NCBI RefSeq assembly: GCF_003951095.1
Contig: NZ_QXGL01000002.1
Span: 310,001-374,000, forward strand
Length of the DNA stretch: 64,000 nt
Origin: Bifidobacterium goeldii
Lineage (GTDB): Bacteria > Actinomycetota > Actinomycetes > Actinomycetales > Bifidobacteriaceae
Reading direction: 5' to 3'
The translations under genes and the position numbers were made by a program. Shown here one piece after another: positions 27,057 to 35,466 of this stretch. Numbering within the stretch: position 1 is the stretch's first letter; every line of letters begins with the position of its first letter. The notes below the pieces were generated by a model, which worked only from the letters and a program-made list of their open reading frames with translations, searched no databases and was not told the DNA's origin.

Positions 27057-28487
27057 ATGAACACCACAGCGAACAAGGAGCACAGCGCCGCATCACCAGC
27101 ATCAAGCACCACGGCAGCCATCACCGCATCCACCCCACAATTGAACATCCCCGAAGCCTCCAATTCAACGATTCGCAAGCTCACGTTCTCCTCGTTCATG
27201 GGCAACTTCATTGAATGGTTCGACTACGCTTCCTACACCTACTTCGCCACCGTTATCGCGACAATCTTCTTCCCCAACCAAGATCCAACCGTCTCACTGA
27301 TCCAAGCGTTCGCCGTCTTCGCGCTATCGTTTGTCGCCCGCCCAATCGGCGCCGCATTCTGGGGCAGCTGGGGCGATCGCCACGGCCGCAAAAGCACGCT
27401 CACCCACTCCATCCTGTTCATGTCCGGCGCAACGTTCCTTATCGGATGCCTCCCCGGATACGCCACCATCGGCATCGCCGCACCAATTCTTCTCCTGCTG
27501 CTGCGCTGCTGCCAAAGCTTCTCCGCATCCGGCGAATACGCGGGCGCAGCCACATTCCTCAGCGAATCCGTTGGCCATCACCGACGCGGCACCATCGCCG
27601 GCTTCATTCCCGCATCCGAAGCAGCCGGCCTGCTCGGCGGCTCCGCAGTGTATCTTATTGAATCCACGCTCATGTCCGACGCGATGATGAACGCGTGGGG
27701 TTGGCGCGTCCCGTTCCTGCTCGCCGCGCCGTTCGGCCTCATCACCCTGTTTATCCGTGAGCATCTGAGCGAATCGCCCGCTTACCAGCAGGAGCAGCAG
27801 CTCGTTCACGCACAACAGCAGAGCGAAAAGGTCACGCCGCTGCGCGTGCTGTTCCGCTCCTACCGCAAGCCGCTCGTGCTCACGTTTGGCGCATGCGTAT
27901 TGAACGCCGTCGGTTTCTACACGGTGCTCACGTACCTGCCCACGTACCTGACAACCACGTTGCACACTGATGACACGCTTGCTTCAGCCGCAACCACCAC
28001 CACGTTGATTGTGTATGTTGCGTTTGTGATTTTCACCGGCTATCTATCCGATAAGTTCGGCAGAAAGCGTGTAATGCTCGCCGCTTCCGTACTGTTTGTG
28101 ATTTTCACCGTGCCAGCATTTCTTCTGCTCGATACTGGCAATGCTGTGGCGATTTTCGCCGGCGAGATGGGCATGGCGATGATTCTCGCACTGAACGATG
28201 GCGTGCTCGTCAGCTTCCTGCCCGAAACGTTCCCGACTGAAGTGCGCCTTTCCGGCTTTGCGATCAGCTTCAACACGGCAAACGCGATTTTCGGCGGCAC
28301 TGCACCGCTCGTCGCCACTACGCTCATTTCCGCAACTGGTAACGCGCTCGTGCCCGCCTACTATCTCGTTGCAATTGCAGCGATTGCGTTCGTAGCAATC
28401 TGGCATACGCAGCTCAATAAAGACTTGTTTTTCTCAAGCGTCAAAACGCCAGTAGTAACACCCGCATTGAGCCCCGCAATCGCCTGA
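27057..28487 (+). CDS. MFS transporter, metabolite:H+ symporter (ProP-like) family
   Basis: A 476-residue, 12-helix carrier. Its start FMGNFIEWFDYASYTYFA, the loop GSWGDRHGRKSTLT and QSFSASGEYAGAATFLSES are characteristic of the MHS family, which takes up betaine, proline, dicarboxylates and similar zwitterions. An N-terminal Ala/Ser/Thr tail of about 35 residues precedes the first helix. GGAAGGGG lies before the ATG. The convergent IclR gene and the ureohydrolase beyond it suggest a guanidino or related amino compound as substrate; this is inference. Confidence 0.85.
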   Translation: MNTTANKEHSAASPASSTTAAITASTPQLNIPEASNSTIRKLTFSSFMGNFIEWFDYASYTYFATVIATIFFPNQDPTVSLIQAFAVFALSFVARPIGAAFWGSWGDRHGRKSTLTHSILFMSGATFLIGCLPGYATIGIAAPILLLLLRCCQSFSASGEYAGAATFLSESVGHHRRGTIAGFIPASEAAGLLGGSAVYLIESTLMSDAMMNAWGWRVPFLLAAPFGLITLFIREHLSESPAYQQEQQLVHAQQQSEKVTPLRVLFRSYRKPLVLTFGACVLNAVGFYTVLTYLPTYLTTTLHTDDTLASAATTTTLIVYVAFVIFTGYLSDKFGRKRVMLAASVLFVIFTVPAFLLLDTGNAVAIFAGEMGMAMILALNDGVLVSFLPETFPTEVRLSGFAISFNTANAIFGGTAPLVATTLISATGNALVPAYYLVAIAAIAFVAIWHTQLNKDLFFSSVKTPVVTPALSPAIA

Positions 28488-28506
28488 GATAACTGCCATG
28501 CGTACG

Positions 28507-29343
28507 TTAAGCAATGCCCTCCACGTAGCCGAGCTGACGGGAGATGAGATGCGCGTCATGCAGCACAATATCGCGAATCTGCGCGAATGCGGCAGGCGTG
28601 ACGCGCGGCTTGGGCGCTGCGATAACCAGTGCAGCCATCAACGCACCATCAGCTCCGAAAACGGGGGCGGCAAGACTGAATTCGAACGGATCGCTCTCGC
28701 CATCGTTGAGCGCAAAACCCTCTTGGCGAATATCAGCAAGTTCGCTGCGAATACGCGCAAACACCGCCTGATCACTACGATCCACACCTTCAATCCGACC
28801 GTCGCGCAACGCTTGCTCTGCCTCATTCCACGGGCGGAACGCAAGACTGACTTTCACCGAAGCAGAAGCCCATCCACGGTAGCGAGTACCCACTTCTTGC
28901 GTGTGACGCACCAGCTTCGGACTGGGGATTTGATCAATTACGATCGGGTCAACATCTTCGATCACCGCGATTGCGGCCGTCTCGTGAGTGCGCGCCACCT
29001 CATCTTGCAGCAGCGGGTGAGCGATGCGCCGCACATCAACATTCGACAACAATGGCGAAACCAGCGCAAGCAGCGATACGCCCAAACGGTATTTATCCGT
29101 CGAGGCATCGCGATGCAAATAGCCAAGCTGCTGCAAGCTCGTCATCATCCGTGAAACCGTGCTTTTATGCACGCCGATCATCCGCGCTACATCAGTAACA
29201 CCGAGTTCGGGGCAATCCGCAGAAAAACACCGCAAAATCGCAAAAGCATTCGCTAACGACGACGGAACGCGGCGCGGATCATCCGCATCGCCTGACTCTT
29301 CGCCCGGCGTCACGCGGGATTCTCTCTCGGACATAGCGCACAT
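28507..29343 (-). CDS. IclR-family transcriptional regulator
   Basis: About 278 residues. The N-terminal winged helix has AFAILRCFSADCPELGVTDV and GVHKSTVSRMMTSLQQLGYL. The C-terminal effector domain has the region around YRGWASASVKVSLAF and the tail ALVIAAPKPRVTP. It is divergent from the ureohydrolase gene across about 70 bp and convergent with the MFS gene, so it likely controls both. The start is 29343 or 29334; a long acidic leader precedes the DNA-binding domain. Confidence 0.88.
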   Translation of the reverse strand: MCAMSERESRVTPGEESGDADDPRRVPSSLANAFAILRCFSADCPELGVTDVARMIGVHKSTVSRMMTSLQQLGYLHRDASTDKYRLGVSLLALVSPLLSNVDVRRIAHPLLQDEVARTHETAAIAVIEDVDPIVIDQIPSPKLVRHTQEVGTRYRGWASASVKVSLAFRPWNEAEQALRDGRIEGVDRSDQAVFARIRSELADIRQEGFALNDGESDPFEFSLAAPVFGADGALMAALVIAAPKPRVTPAAFAQIRDIVLHDAHLISRQLGYVEGIA

Positions 29344-29415
29344 AACTATCCACTGTATACCGCGCAAGTCATTTCAATAAACCTCAGCCTGAAAAAGTCT
29401 CAGAAAGGAACTCTC

Positions 29416-30615
29416 ATGAGCGAGACCACCACCATCAGCGAAGCCGAAGAATACTGGCCGGAAGGCTTCTCTGTTAAGGAATCCAAGTTCAGCACCTCAC
29501 TGGAAGGCCACGGCGCTGTTGACGACTACAACAAAGACCGCAAGCCTGGCCCGATTTACGTGAGCCGTAAGCATGATCGTCGCTTCGGCGGCATCCAGAC
29601 GTTCGCGAAACTGCCCGTATGCCTCACGCCGGAGGATCTTGTTGCCGGCAAGATGGATGCCGCCGTGTACGGTGTGCCGTGGGATTCGACCGTTTCCGGC
29701 CGCTCCGGCGCGGTAATGGGCCCGATGGCCATTCGCACCATCGACTATCTCGGCCAGAACACGGAGATTGGCCGCGGTTCGATGGGCTTGGAAACTCACG
29801 TGAACCCGTTCGAAACGTTGAATGTGTGCGATTTTGGCGATGCGCCTATTGTGCGCGGCAATACGCCGAAGTCGTTCGACGCGGTACGCAAGTTTGTTGG
29901 CGCGATCGTCGAGACCGGTACGATGCCGATCGCTATGGGCGGCGACCACGGCATGACCTGGCCGGTAGTGACCGCGCTTGCTGATCATTACGGATACGGC
30001 AAGATCGGCGTTGTGCATTTCGACGCGCACTGCGACGCGTGGGAGGAAGGCCCTGATTGCATTGGCGGCCACGGCACTCCGATGCGTCACCTGATCGAAA
30101 GCGGCGCTGTGCCGGGAACGAATTTCGTGCAGGTTGGCCTGCGCGGCTACTCCCCCGACCAGTCGCTGCAAGATTGGATGGCCGAGCGTGGCATGCGCTG
30201 CCATTTCATGGCCGAGATTGAAGCGCGCGGATTCGACGCCGTGCTGCAGGATGCGGTGAACGAGGCGATGGAACAGGCTGATTACCTGTATCTTTCGCTG
30301 GATATCGACGTGGTGGACCCGGCGTACGCGCCCGCGACCGGTACTCCTGAGCCGGGTGGTTTGCGCAGCTGGGATGTGCTGACCGCGTTCCGTCGTCTCG
30401 CCGCCGAGGTGGGCATTATCGGCATGGAAGTCGTCGAGGTCGCGCCGCCGTACGATGGCCCGGGCGAGATCACGTCGCTGCTGGCGAACCGCCTGATCCG
30501 CTCCGGTCTGACCGGCGTTGCCATGCACAAGCTTGGCATTCGCGAGCCGAATTATCTGCACCCAGAGGCCCTTGACTTTGGCCTTGCCCGCAAGCGCATG
30601 GGGTGCGATAAGTAA
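29416..30615 (+). CDS. ureohydrolase (agmatinase/guanidino-hydrolase family)
   Basis: A 399-residue arginase-fold enzyme. All six metal ligands are visible: His178 (GGDHG), Asp203/His205/Asp207 (DAHCD) and Asp296/Asp298 (SLDIDVVDPAYAPATGTPEPGG). Such enzymes release urea from guanidino compounds. The protein has about 60-80 extra N-terminal residues compared with typical agmatinases of about 310, a feature shared with nickel-dependent guanidine hydrolases of about 390 residues. The substrate cannot be fixed from sequence: agmatine, guanidinobutyrate, guanidine and others are possible. AAAGGAACTCTC precedes the ATG. The product urea would feed the nearby urease. Confidence 0.88.
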   Translation: MSETTTISEAEEYWPEGFSVKESKFSTSLEGHGAVDDYNKDRKPGPIYVSRKHDRRFGGIQTFAKLPVCLTPEDLVAGKMDAAVYGVPWDSTVSGRSGAVMGPMAIRTIDYLGQNTEIGRGSMGLETHVNPFETLNVCDFGDAPIVRGNTPKSFDAVRKFVGAIVETGTMPIAMGGDHGMTWPVVTALADHYGYGKIGVVHFDAHCDAWEEGPDCIGGHGTPMRHLIESGAVPGTNFVQVGLRGYSPDQSLQDWMAERGMRCHFMAEIEARGFDAVLQDAVNEAMEQADYLYLSLDIDVVDPAYAPATGTPEPGGLRSWDVLTAFRRLAAEVGIIGMEVVEVAPPYDGPGEITSLLANRLIRSGLTGVAMHKLGIREPNYLHPEALDFGLARKRMGCDK

Positions 30616-30651
30616 GCATTACCAAGCGCATTAATATGCGGCAATCTCTAC

Positions 30652-30680
30652 GGCCGACTGCGACTCGCTCGCAGCCGGCC
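30652..30680 (+). terminator. hairpin after ureohydrolase gene
   Basis: GGCCG and CTGCGA pair with TCGCAG and CGGCC around a CTCGC loop, 37 bp after the stop. No T-run follows, so termination is only likely. Confidence 0.5.
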
Positions 30681-30728
30681 ATAAGCGTCTGTACTAGACC
30701 ACCCCCTCCAAGCCATCAAACAGCAAAA

Positions 30729-30749
30729 CTTGAGCCACCCGCACTCAAC
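30729..30749. promoter_or_regulatory. HAIR-like HspR operator upstream of hsp20
   Basis: CTTGAGC-N7-ACTCAAC differs from the HspR operator consensus CTTGAGT-N7-ACTCAAG only at the innermost base of the left arm and the outermost base of the right arm. A TAAAAT -10-like hexamer lies 15 bp downstream (30764-30769). This places hsp20 under probable HspR repression, as is known for other actinobacterial heat-shock genes. Confidence 0.7.
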
Positions 30750-30865
30750 TTTTTCACTGTGGGTAAAATCGGGGAATGCGAGCCGGGGAATGCCTATTGT
30801 GTGAGGTGAAAGGACAAGGCAGGAGCTCCGGAAGGGGTTCCGGGAACGGCCACGATAGTCGGCAG

Positions 30866-30899
30866 GCTTCCTGTAGCGATGAGGATCACTACAGGAAGC
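30866..30899 (+). promoter_or_regulatory. stable stem-loop in hsp20 leader
   Basis: GCTTCCTGTAG pairs with CTACAGGAAGC and, after one mismatch, GAT pairs with ATC around a GAGG loop. It ends 60 bp before the hsp20 start codon, inside the presumed 5' leader. No T-run follows. It could stabilise the mRNA or be part of a leader-based control. Confidence 0.5.
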
Positions 30900-30958
30900 G
30901 AGGCTGGCGAGCCAAACCGTTCCACTCCATGCAGTTTGTTTTGTAAGGAGTACCGATT

Positions 30959-31414
30959 ATGGCAATGTTTCCGGCTTTGATGAATGACACGATGTTCTCG
31001 GATCTGTTCGACGACCCGTTCTTCCAGGGTTGGCGCTCCGATGATAACGGCTCAGCTGCCGTAATGCCCGCCAACATGATGAGCACCGATGTTCGCGAGA
31101 CTGACAAGGCGTACGATGTGGACATCGATATGCCTGGCTTTGACAAGAACGACATCAACCTTGAGCTCAACAACGGCTATCTGACCGTTTCGGCCCACAA
31201 GGATGAGGATTCTGGCGACAAGGACAAGGATGGCAAGTGGCTGCGTCGCGAACGTTACGTTGGCACTTGCTCTCGTAGCTTCTACGTTGGCGAGGATGTG
31301 AAGGAATCCGATATTCACGCCAGCTATAAGAACGGCACGCTGTGCATTCAGGTTCCGAAGACCCAGCCGGCTCCGCAAGTCGAGTCCAAGCACACGATTG
31401 CGATTGAAGACTAA
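30959..31414 (+). CDS. hsp20: Hsp20/alpha-crystallin small heat-shock protein
   Basis: A 151-residue protein with one alpha-crystallin domain (residues about 35-140): DVRETDKAYDVDIDMPGFDKNDINLELNNG, LRRERYVGTCSRSFYVG, and the ASYKNGTLCIQVPK strand. It is an ATP-independent holdase that prevents aggregation of unfolded cytosolic proteins. TAAGGAG precedes the ATG. The 343-bp region upstream carries a HAIR-like operator and a stem-loop. It sits between the ureohydrolase gene and the urea importer but is probably an independent stress unit. Confidence 0.93.
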   Translation: MAMFPALMNDTMFSDLFDDPFFQGWRSDDNGSAAVMPANMMSTDVRETDKAYDVDIDMPGFDKNDINLELNNGYLTVSAHKDEDSGDKDKDGKWLRRERYVGTCSRSFYVGEDVKESDIHASYKNGTLCIQVPKTQPAPQVESKHTIAIED

Positions 31415-31581
31415 CTAACGGTCTACTCGCATGAACTTCACTCATGATCGAACCGCACGATAGCAGTTTGACACTTACACCGCATGTCCCAATGCGATAG
31501 GCTTTATTTCCTTCGCCGCCCCGCTCTACGCGTTCAACGCCGACAGAGGTAGCGGGACGACGGGAAACAAGCCATAACATG

Positions 31582-31624
31582 AAAGCCCTCGAATGGTCTC
31601 ATCGATCATTCGAGGGCTTTTTGC
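31582..31624. terminator. bidirectional terminator between hsp20 and urtE
   Basis: A 14-bp stem (31582-31595 with 31607-31620), an 11-base loop and a T-run on the plus strand, AAA at the foot on the other strand. It serves the convergent hsp20 and urt transcripts. Confidence 0.85.
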
Positions 31625-31635
31625 GTTACATGCGA

Positions 31636-32337
31636 TCACACGCGCATAGCATCCTTAGCGGCTTCAACCTGGTCAGGACCGCCTTCGCCGGCTGCGATGA
31701 AGCGTCCGGAGGCGAGCACATAGTACTTATCCGCGCGCTCGACAGCGAACTGCACTTTTTGCTCTACGAGCACGACGCCGATGCCTTTGTCTTCAGCCAT
31801 CGTACGAATGGCTTTTTGAATGTCGGCGACGATGTTCGGCTGGATGCCTTCGGTCGGCTCGTCGAGAATCATGAGCTTCGGGCGGGTGATGAGCGCGCGT
31901 GCGATGGCGAGCTGCTGGCGCTGGCCGCCGGAGAGGAGGCCTGCGCGGCGGTTTGCGAATTCTTTGAGGACTGGGAACATTGCTACTGCTTCGTCGTAGC
32001 GGGCTTGCGCTTCGGAACCGTAGCGGTCGGCGACGACGTGCAGGTTTTCGTCGACGGTCATGGTGCCGAACGACTGCTGGCCTTGCGGCACGAACGCCAT
32101 GCCTTTGCGGATGCGCTGGTTTGGCGCGGTTTTGGTGATGTCTTCGCCATCAAAGGTGATTGAGCCGGATGAGACCGGCAGTAGGCCGAGAATGGCTTTG
32201 AGTAGTGTGGTTTTGCCGGCACCGTTGTTGCCGACGATGCTGACCCACTGGCCGGCTTCAACGTCGAAACTAATGTCGTTGACGACGGTCACTTTGCCGT
32301 AGCCAGTGTTGAGATTGTTCACTTCAAGCATTGCCAT
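31636..32337 (-). CDS. urtE: urea ABC transporter ATPase UrtE
   Basis: A 233-residue LivF-type ATPase. It has a Walker A (SIVGNNGAGKTTLLKAI), the signature LLSGGQRQQLAIA, a Walker B (KLMILDEPTEGIQPNIV) and the phrase GIGVVLVEQKVQFAVERADKYYVL; the EGIQPNIV form is typical of UrtE. AAGGAA lies eight bases before ATG 32337. It is the last gene of urtABCDE, 109 bp after urtD because a two-hairpin repeat is inserted between. Confidence 0.92.
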   Translation of the reverse strand: MAMLEVNNLNTGYGKVTVVNDISFDVEAGQWVSIVGNNGAGKTTLLKAILGLLPVSSGSITFDGEDITKTAPNQRIRKGMAFVPQGQQSFGTMTVDENLHVVADRYGSEAQARYDEAVAMFPVLKEFANRRAGLLSGGQRQQLAIARALITRPKLMILDEPTEGIQPNIVADIQKAIRTMAEDKGIGVVLVEQKVQFAVERADKYYVLASGRFIAAGEGGPDQVEAAKDAMRV

Positions 32338-32381
32338 GATATGTTTCCTTGTGCGCGTGTTTTGTTCGCAATATGGCTGTT

Positions 32382-32435
32382 GACTACCCCTCCGTCACGC
32401 TTCGCGTGACAGCTCCCCTGACAAGGGGAGCCGAG
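32382..32435. repeat. two-hairpin intergenic repeat, copy B
   Basis: GACTACCCCTCC, then GTCACGC-TTC-GCGTGAC and GCTCCCCT-GACA-AGGGGAGC. It matches the element at 15551-15600 in order, spacing and most bases. It lies between urtD and urtE. Confidence 0.8.
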
Positions 32436-32446
32436 AAGGGGGTGGG

Positions 32447-33361
32447 TTATTCGCCTCCGCCCAGGTAAATGCGGACGACTTCGTCGTTATTTTGGATGTC
32501 TTCGACTGAGCCTTGGGCGAGGATTTCGCCTTGGTTGAGAACGGTGACGGAGTCGGCGAATTGGCGCATGAATTCCATGTCGTGTTCGACGATAATCACC
32601 GTGCGGTTCTTGCTGCATCGCTTGAGCAGCTCACCGGTGGCGATGCGTTCGGCTGGGGTCATGCCGGCAACGGGCTCGTCGAGCAGGAGCAGGTGTGCGT
32701 CCTGTACGAGGAGCATGCCGATTTCGAGCCACTGCTTTTTACCGTGGGGCAGGATGCCGGCCGGCTTGTGCGCATCTTCGGTGAGGTTGCACACGTCCAT
32801 CATGTATTCGATGTTCTGCGTGACGCCGCCCATCGGTCGGAACAGGTCGCGGCCTTTTTTGCGGAAGCCTTCGGCGAGCTGGAGGTTTTCGAGCACGGTG
32901 AGTTCTTCGACAACGGATGCGGTCTGGAATGTACGACCAACACCGAGTTTGACGATGTCGTTCGGCTTTTTGCCGAGCAGTTGTTCGCCGCGGAATGTGG
33001 CTGATCCAGTGGCGGGCACGAGGCCGGTGATCGCGTCGATAATGGTGGTTTTACCAGCACCGTTGGGGCCGATGAGGAATCGCAGATCGCCGTGTTCGAC
33101 GGTCAGGTCGAGGTTTTTGACAGCGACGAAGCCATCAAATTCGACGTGCAATCCTTTGATTTCGAGGTAATCGTTCCACTGGCCGCCACGGTCGTCGAGC
33201 ACGGCGAGCTGGTCGTACAGCTTGGCGCGTTCTTCGACGATTTCGGCTTTCATCTGCGCAGCTTCGTCGCGCATGCGCTTGGCTTCGTCGCGCATTTGCA
33301 CCATTTCAGCGCGCAGCTGTTCCAAATCCTCTTTGGAGGCGGGGGTTGAAGTGTTCGTCAT
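32447..33361 (-). CDS. urtD: urea ABC transporter ATPase UrtD
   Basis: About 304 residues. The ATPase core is LivG-type: Walker A FLIGPNGAGKTTIIDAITG, LPHGKKQWLEIGMLL at the signature position, and Walker B HLLLLDEPVAGMTPAE. LPHGKKQWLEIGM is diagnostic of UrtD. The N-terminal 55 residues form a charged coiled coil (EQLRAEMVQMRDEAKRMRDE and onward), absent from typical UrtD. AGAGGAG precedes ATG 33361. It energises urea uptake with UrtE. Confidence 0.93.
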   Translation of the reverse strand: MTNTSTPASKEDLEQLRAEMVQMRDEAKRMRDEAAQMKAEIVEERAKLYDQLAVLDDRGGQWNDYLEIKGLHVEFDGFVAVKNLDLTVEHGDLRFLIGPNGAGKTTIIDAITGLVPATGSATFRGEQLLGKKPNDIVKLGVGRTFQTASVVEELTVLENLQLAEGFRKKGRDLFRPMGGVTQNIEYMMDVCNLTEDAHKPAGILPHGKKQWLEIGMLLVQDAHLLLLDEPVAGMTPAERIATGELLKRCSKNRTVIIVEHDMEFMRQFADSVTVLNQGEILAQGSVEDIQNNDEVVRIYLGGGE

Positions 33362-33393
33362 AGTCTGCTCCTCTGTTCCGTTCCCACGCACTA

Positions 33394-34530
33394 TCACGCT
33401 GTCGCAGTGCTTGTTGTTGCAGCCGCGCTAGCAGCAGCACCAAGCCCGAATCGTTCTTTGAGCCATGGCCACAATCCCTTGAACTGGCCGAGTCCCATGG
33501 GAATGAATGCGATTACCAGAATGAAGATCAAGCCTTCAATGTACGTCCATGCGGACGGATACGCCTCGGACAGCTGCGTTTCCGCGAAGCGCACGAGCAG
33601 CGTGCCGATAACCGGGCCGAGCAGGGTGGTACGGCCGCCGATCACCACGCCGGCGAGCATCAAAATCGACGGGGTCACGCCGATGTCGGACGGTGAGATG
33701 ATGCCGACGACCGGCACGATCATGGCGCCGCCGATGCCAGCGAACATTGCGGCGAGCGAGAACGCGAACACTTTGATCGACGCGGGATTGTAGCCGAGGA
33801 ACTTCATGCGGTTCTCCTGGTCGCGCACGCCGATGATCAGATCACCCATGAACGAGCGGCGAATCCACCATACGATGAGCACCATCGCGAGCGTCAAGAA
33901 TGCGCAAATGTAGAAGATCATCTGCTTGTTCGCATCGTCGGTCAGGTCGTAGCCGAAGAAGCCTTTGAAATCGTTGAGACCATTCGTACCGCCGGTGGTC
34001 TTGGACTGGCCGATGAGCAGCACGGAGAATGCGGCGACGAGCGCCTGCGAGAGGATTGCGAAGTATGCGCCGCGCACACCGCGGCCGAACACCGCGAGAC
34101 CAAGCAGTGCGGCGATTGCGCCGGGGACAGCAGCCACGCCGATCACGGCGATCACCGGATTGCGGAACAGCTCCCAGAAGCCTGGCACTTCAGTAATGCC
34201 GTACTGCGACATGAAGTCCGGAACTTGGCCCGGGCCAATGTCCGAAAGCTTCATATGAATGGCCATCACGTACGCACCGAGGCCGAAGAACAGGCCTTGG
34301 CCGAGCGTCAGCATGCCGCCCTGGCCCCACGCGAGACCAATACCGACCGCGACCATCGCATAGCACAGGTACTTCGAAAGCAGCCCGAGGTTGTACACAC
34401 TCAGCACGCTCGGTGCGAGCAAAATCAGCACAACCGCAATTGCAGTGCCAATCCACGGCTTGTATTTGGTGTAGAACTCACCTGCAGCGGACGTGGACGC
34501 GCTGCCAGAAACAGTTTTCTTGCTTGCCAT
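33394..34530 (-). CDS. urtC: urea ABC transporter permease UrtC
   Basis: A 378-residue LivM-type permease with about ten hydrophobic segments. It includes GLAWGQGGMLTLGQGLFFGLGAYVMAIHMKL near the N-terminus and VSRDQENRM-like GVRDQENRMKFLGYNPASIKVFAFSLAAMFAGIGGAM, the ATPase-contact loop typical of UrtC. A Ser/Thr-rich N-terminus and an Ala-rich C-terminal tail flank the core. The ATG at 34530 has GGGAGACG upstream. It is part of the urtABCDE operon. Confidence 0.93.
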   Translation of the reverse strand: MASKKTVSGSASTSAAGEFYTKYKPWIGTAIAVVLILLAPSVLSVYNLGLLSKYLCYAMVAVGIGLAWGQGGMLTLGQGLFFGLGAYVMAIHMKLSDIGPGQVPDFMSQYGITEVPGFWELFRNPVIAVIGVAAVPGAIAALLGLAVFGRGVRGAYFAILSQALVAAFSVLLIGQSKTTGGTNGLNDFKGFFGYDLTDDANKQMIFYICAFLTLAMVLIVWWIRRSFMGDLIIGVRDQENRMKFLGYNPASIKVFAFSLAAMFAGIGGAMIVPVVGIISPSDIGVTPSILMLAGVVIGGRTTLLGPVIGTLLVRFAETQLSEAYPSAWTYIEGLIFILVIAFIPMGLGQFKGLWPWLKERFGLGAAASAAATTSTATA

Positions 34531-34559
34531 AATCGTCTCCCAACGTCTCTATCTGACCG

Positions 34560-35444
34560 CTACGCCAAGTTCCTTGAACGAATCGACACCAATCCCTGCG
34601 GGCGGAACTGCAGGAAGACCACGACGATCAGGAACACAGCCACCTGACCAATCGACGCGGAGGTTGGCAGTTCAATCGCCGACTGGGCGAGGCCAAGCAC
34701 GAACGATGCGATGACTGCGCCCTTGAGCTGACCAACACCACCAGCAACAACCACGAGGAACGCTTGCACAATGAAGGTCGTACCGAAGTTGAAGCTGATC
34801 GAGTTGAGCAGGCTCAACGCCACGCCTGCAATACCAGCGATACCAGAGCCAAGGAAGAAGGTCACATGGTCAACCGTGCGGGTTGAAATACCGGAAACTT
34901 CAGCCAGATCACGGTTTTCGGAAGTTGCGCGAATCTGACGGCCAAGCGGCGTGAGCTTCAGAATCGCGTACAGCGCGGCCACGCACACCACCGACAGGAT
35001 GAAGATGAACAGTCGGCCAGCGGAGAAGCTGTAGCCGAACACAGTCACCGGGTTCGTCAACGCTTCAGGAGCGGAGGCGTACACCGGGGTCGCGCCGAAA
35101 ATATCACGCGCCAGCTGCTGCAAAACTAGCGAGACACCAAAGGTGACTAGCAGCGTATCCAGCGGGCGCATACGCATCCGTTCCAGCAGCAACACGTCCA
35201 GCAGCAGGCCAAGCAGGCCGGCTACCACAAAGCCAACAACAAGCGCAACGGCGAGCGCAACGCCTTTATTGCCGATGAGCGTGCTCATTACATATGCGGT
35301 GTAAGCGCCGGCCATCATGAATTCACCGTGCGCGTTGTTGATAACGCCCATCTGGCCGAATGTCAGCGACAGGCCAAGCGCGGCGAGCAGCAGGATCGAG
35401 CCGTTTGACAGGCCTGCCACGATCTGCGGAAATAACATACCCAT
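34560..35444 (-). CDS. urtB: urea ABC transporter permease UrtB
   Basis: A 294-residue LivH-type permease. ALGLSLTFGQMGVINNAHGEFMMAGAYTAYV, ATSENRDLAEVSGISTRTVDHVTFFLGSGIAGIAGV and the end VFLQFRPQGLVSIRSR are characteristic of UrtB; the family often has FRPKGLF at this place. AAGGAA precedes the ATG at 35444; upstream codons overlap urtA and lack similarity. It pairs with UrtC to form the membrane channel. Confidence 0.92.
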   Translation of the reverse strand: MGMLFPQIVAGLSNGSILLLAALGLSLTFGQMGVINNAHGEFMMAGAYTAYVMSTLIGNKGVALAVALVVGFVVAGLLGLLLDVLLLERMRMRPLDTLLVTFGVSLVLQQLARDIFGATPVYASAPEALTNPVTVFGYSFSAGRLFIFILSVVCVAALYAILKLTPLGRQIRATSENRDLAEVSGISTRTVDHVTFFLGSGIAGIAGVALSLLNSISFNFGTTFIVQAFLVVVAGGVGQLKGAVIASFVLGLAQSAIELPTSASIGQVAVFLIVVVFLQFRPQGLVSIRSRNLA

Positions 35445-35466
35445 GATTCGCGTTCCTTCTCTCTCG

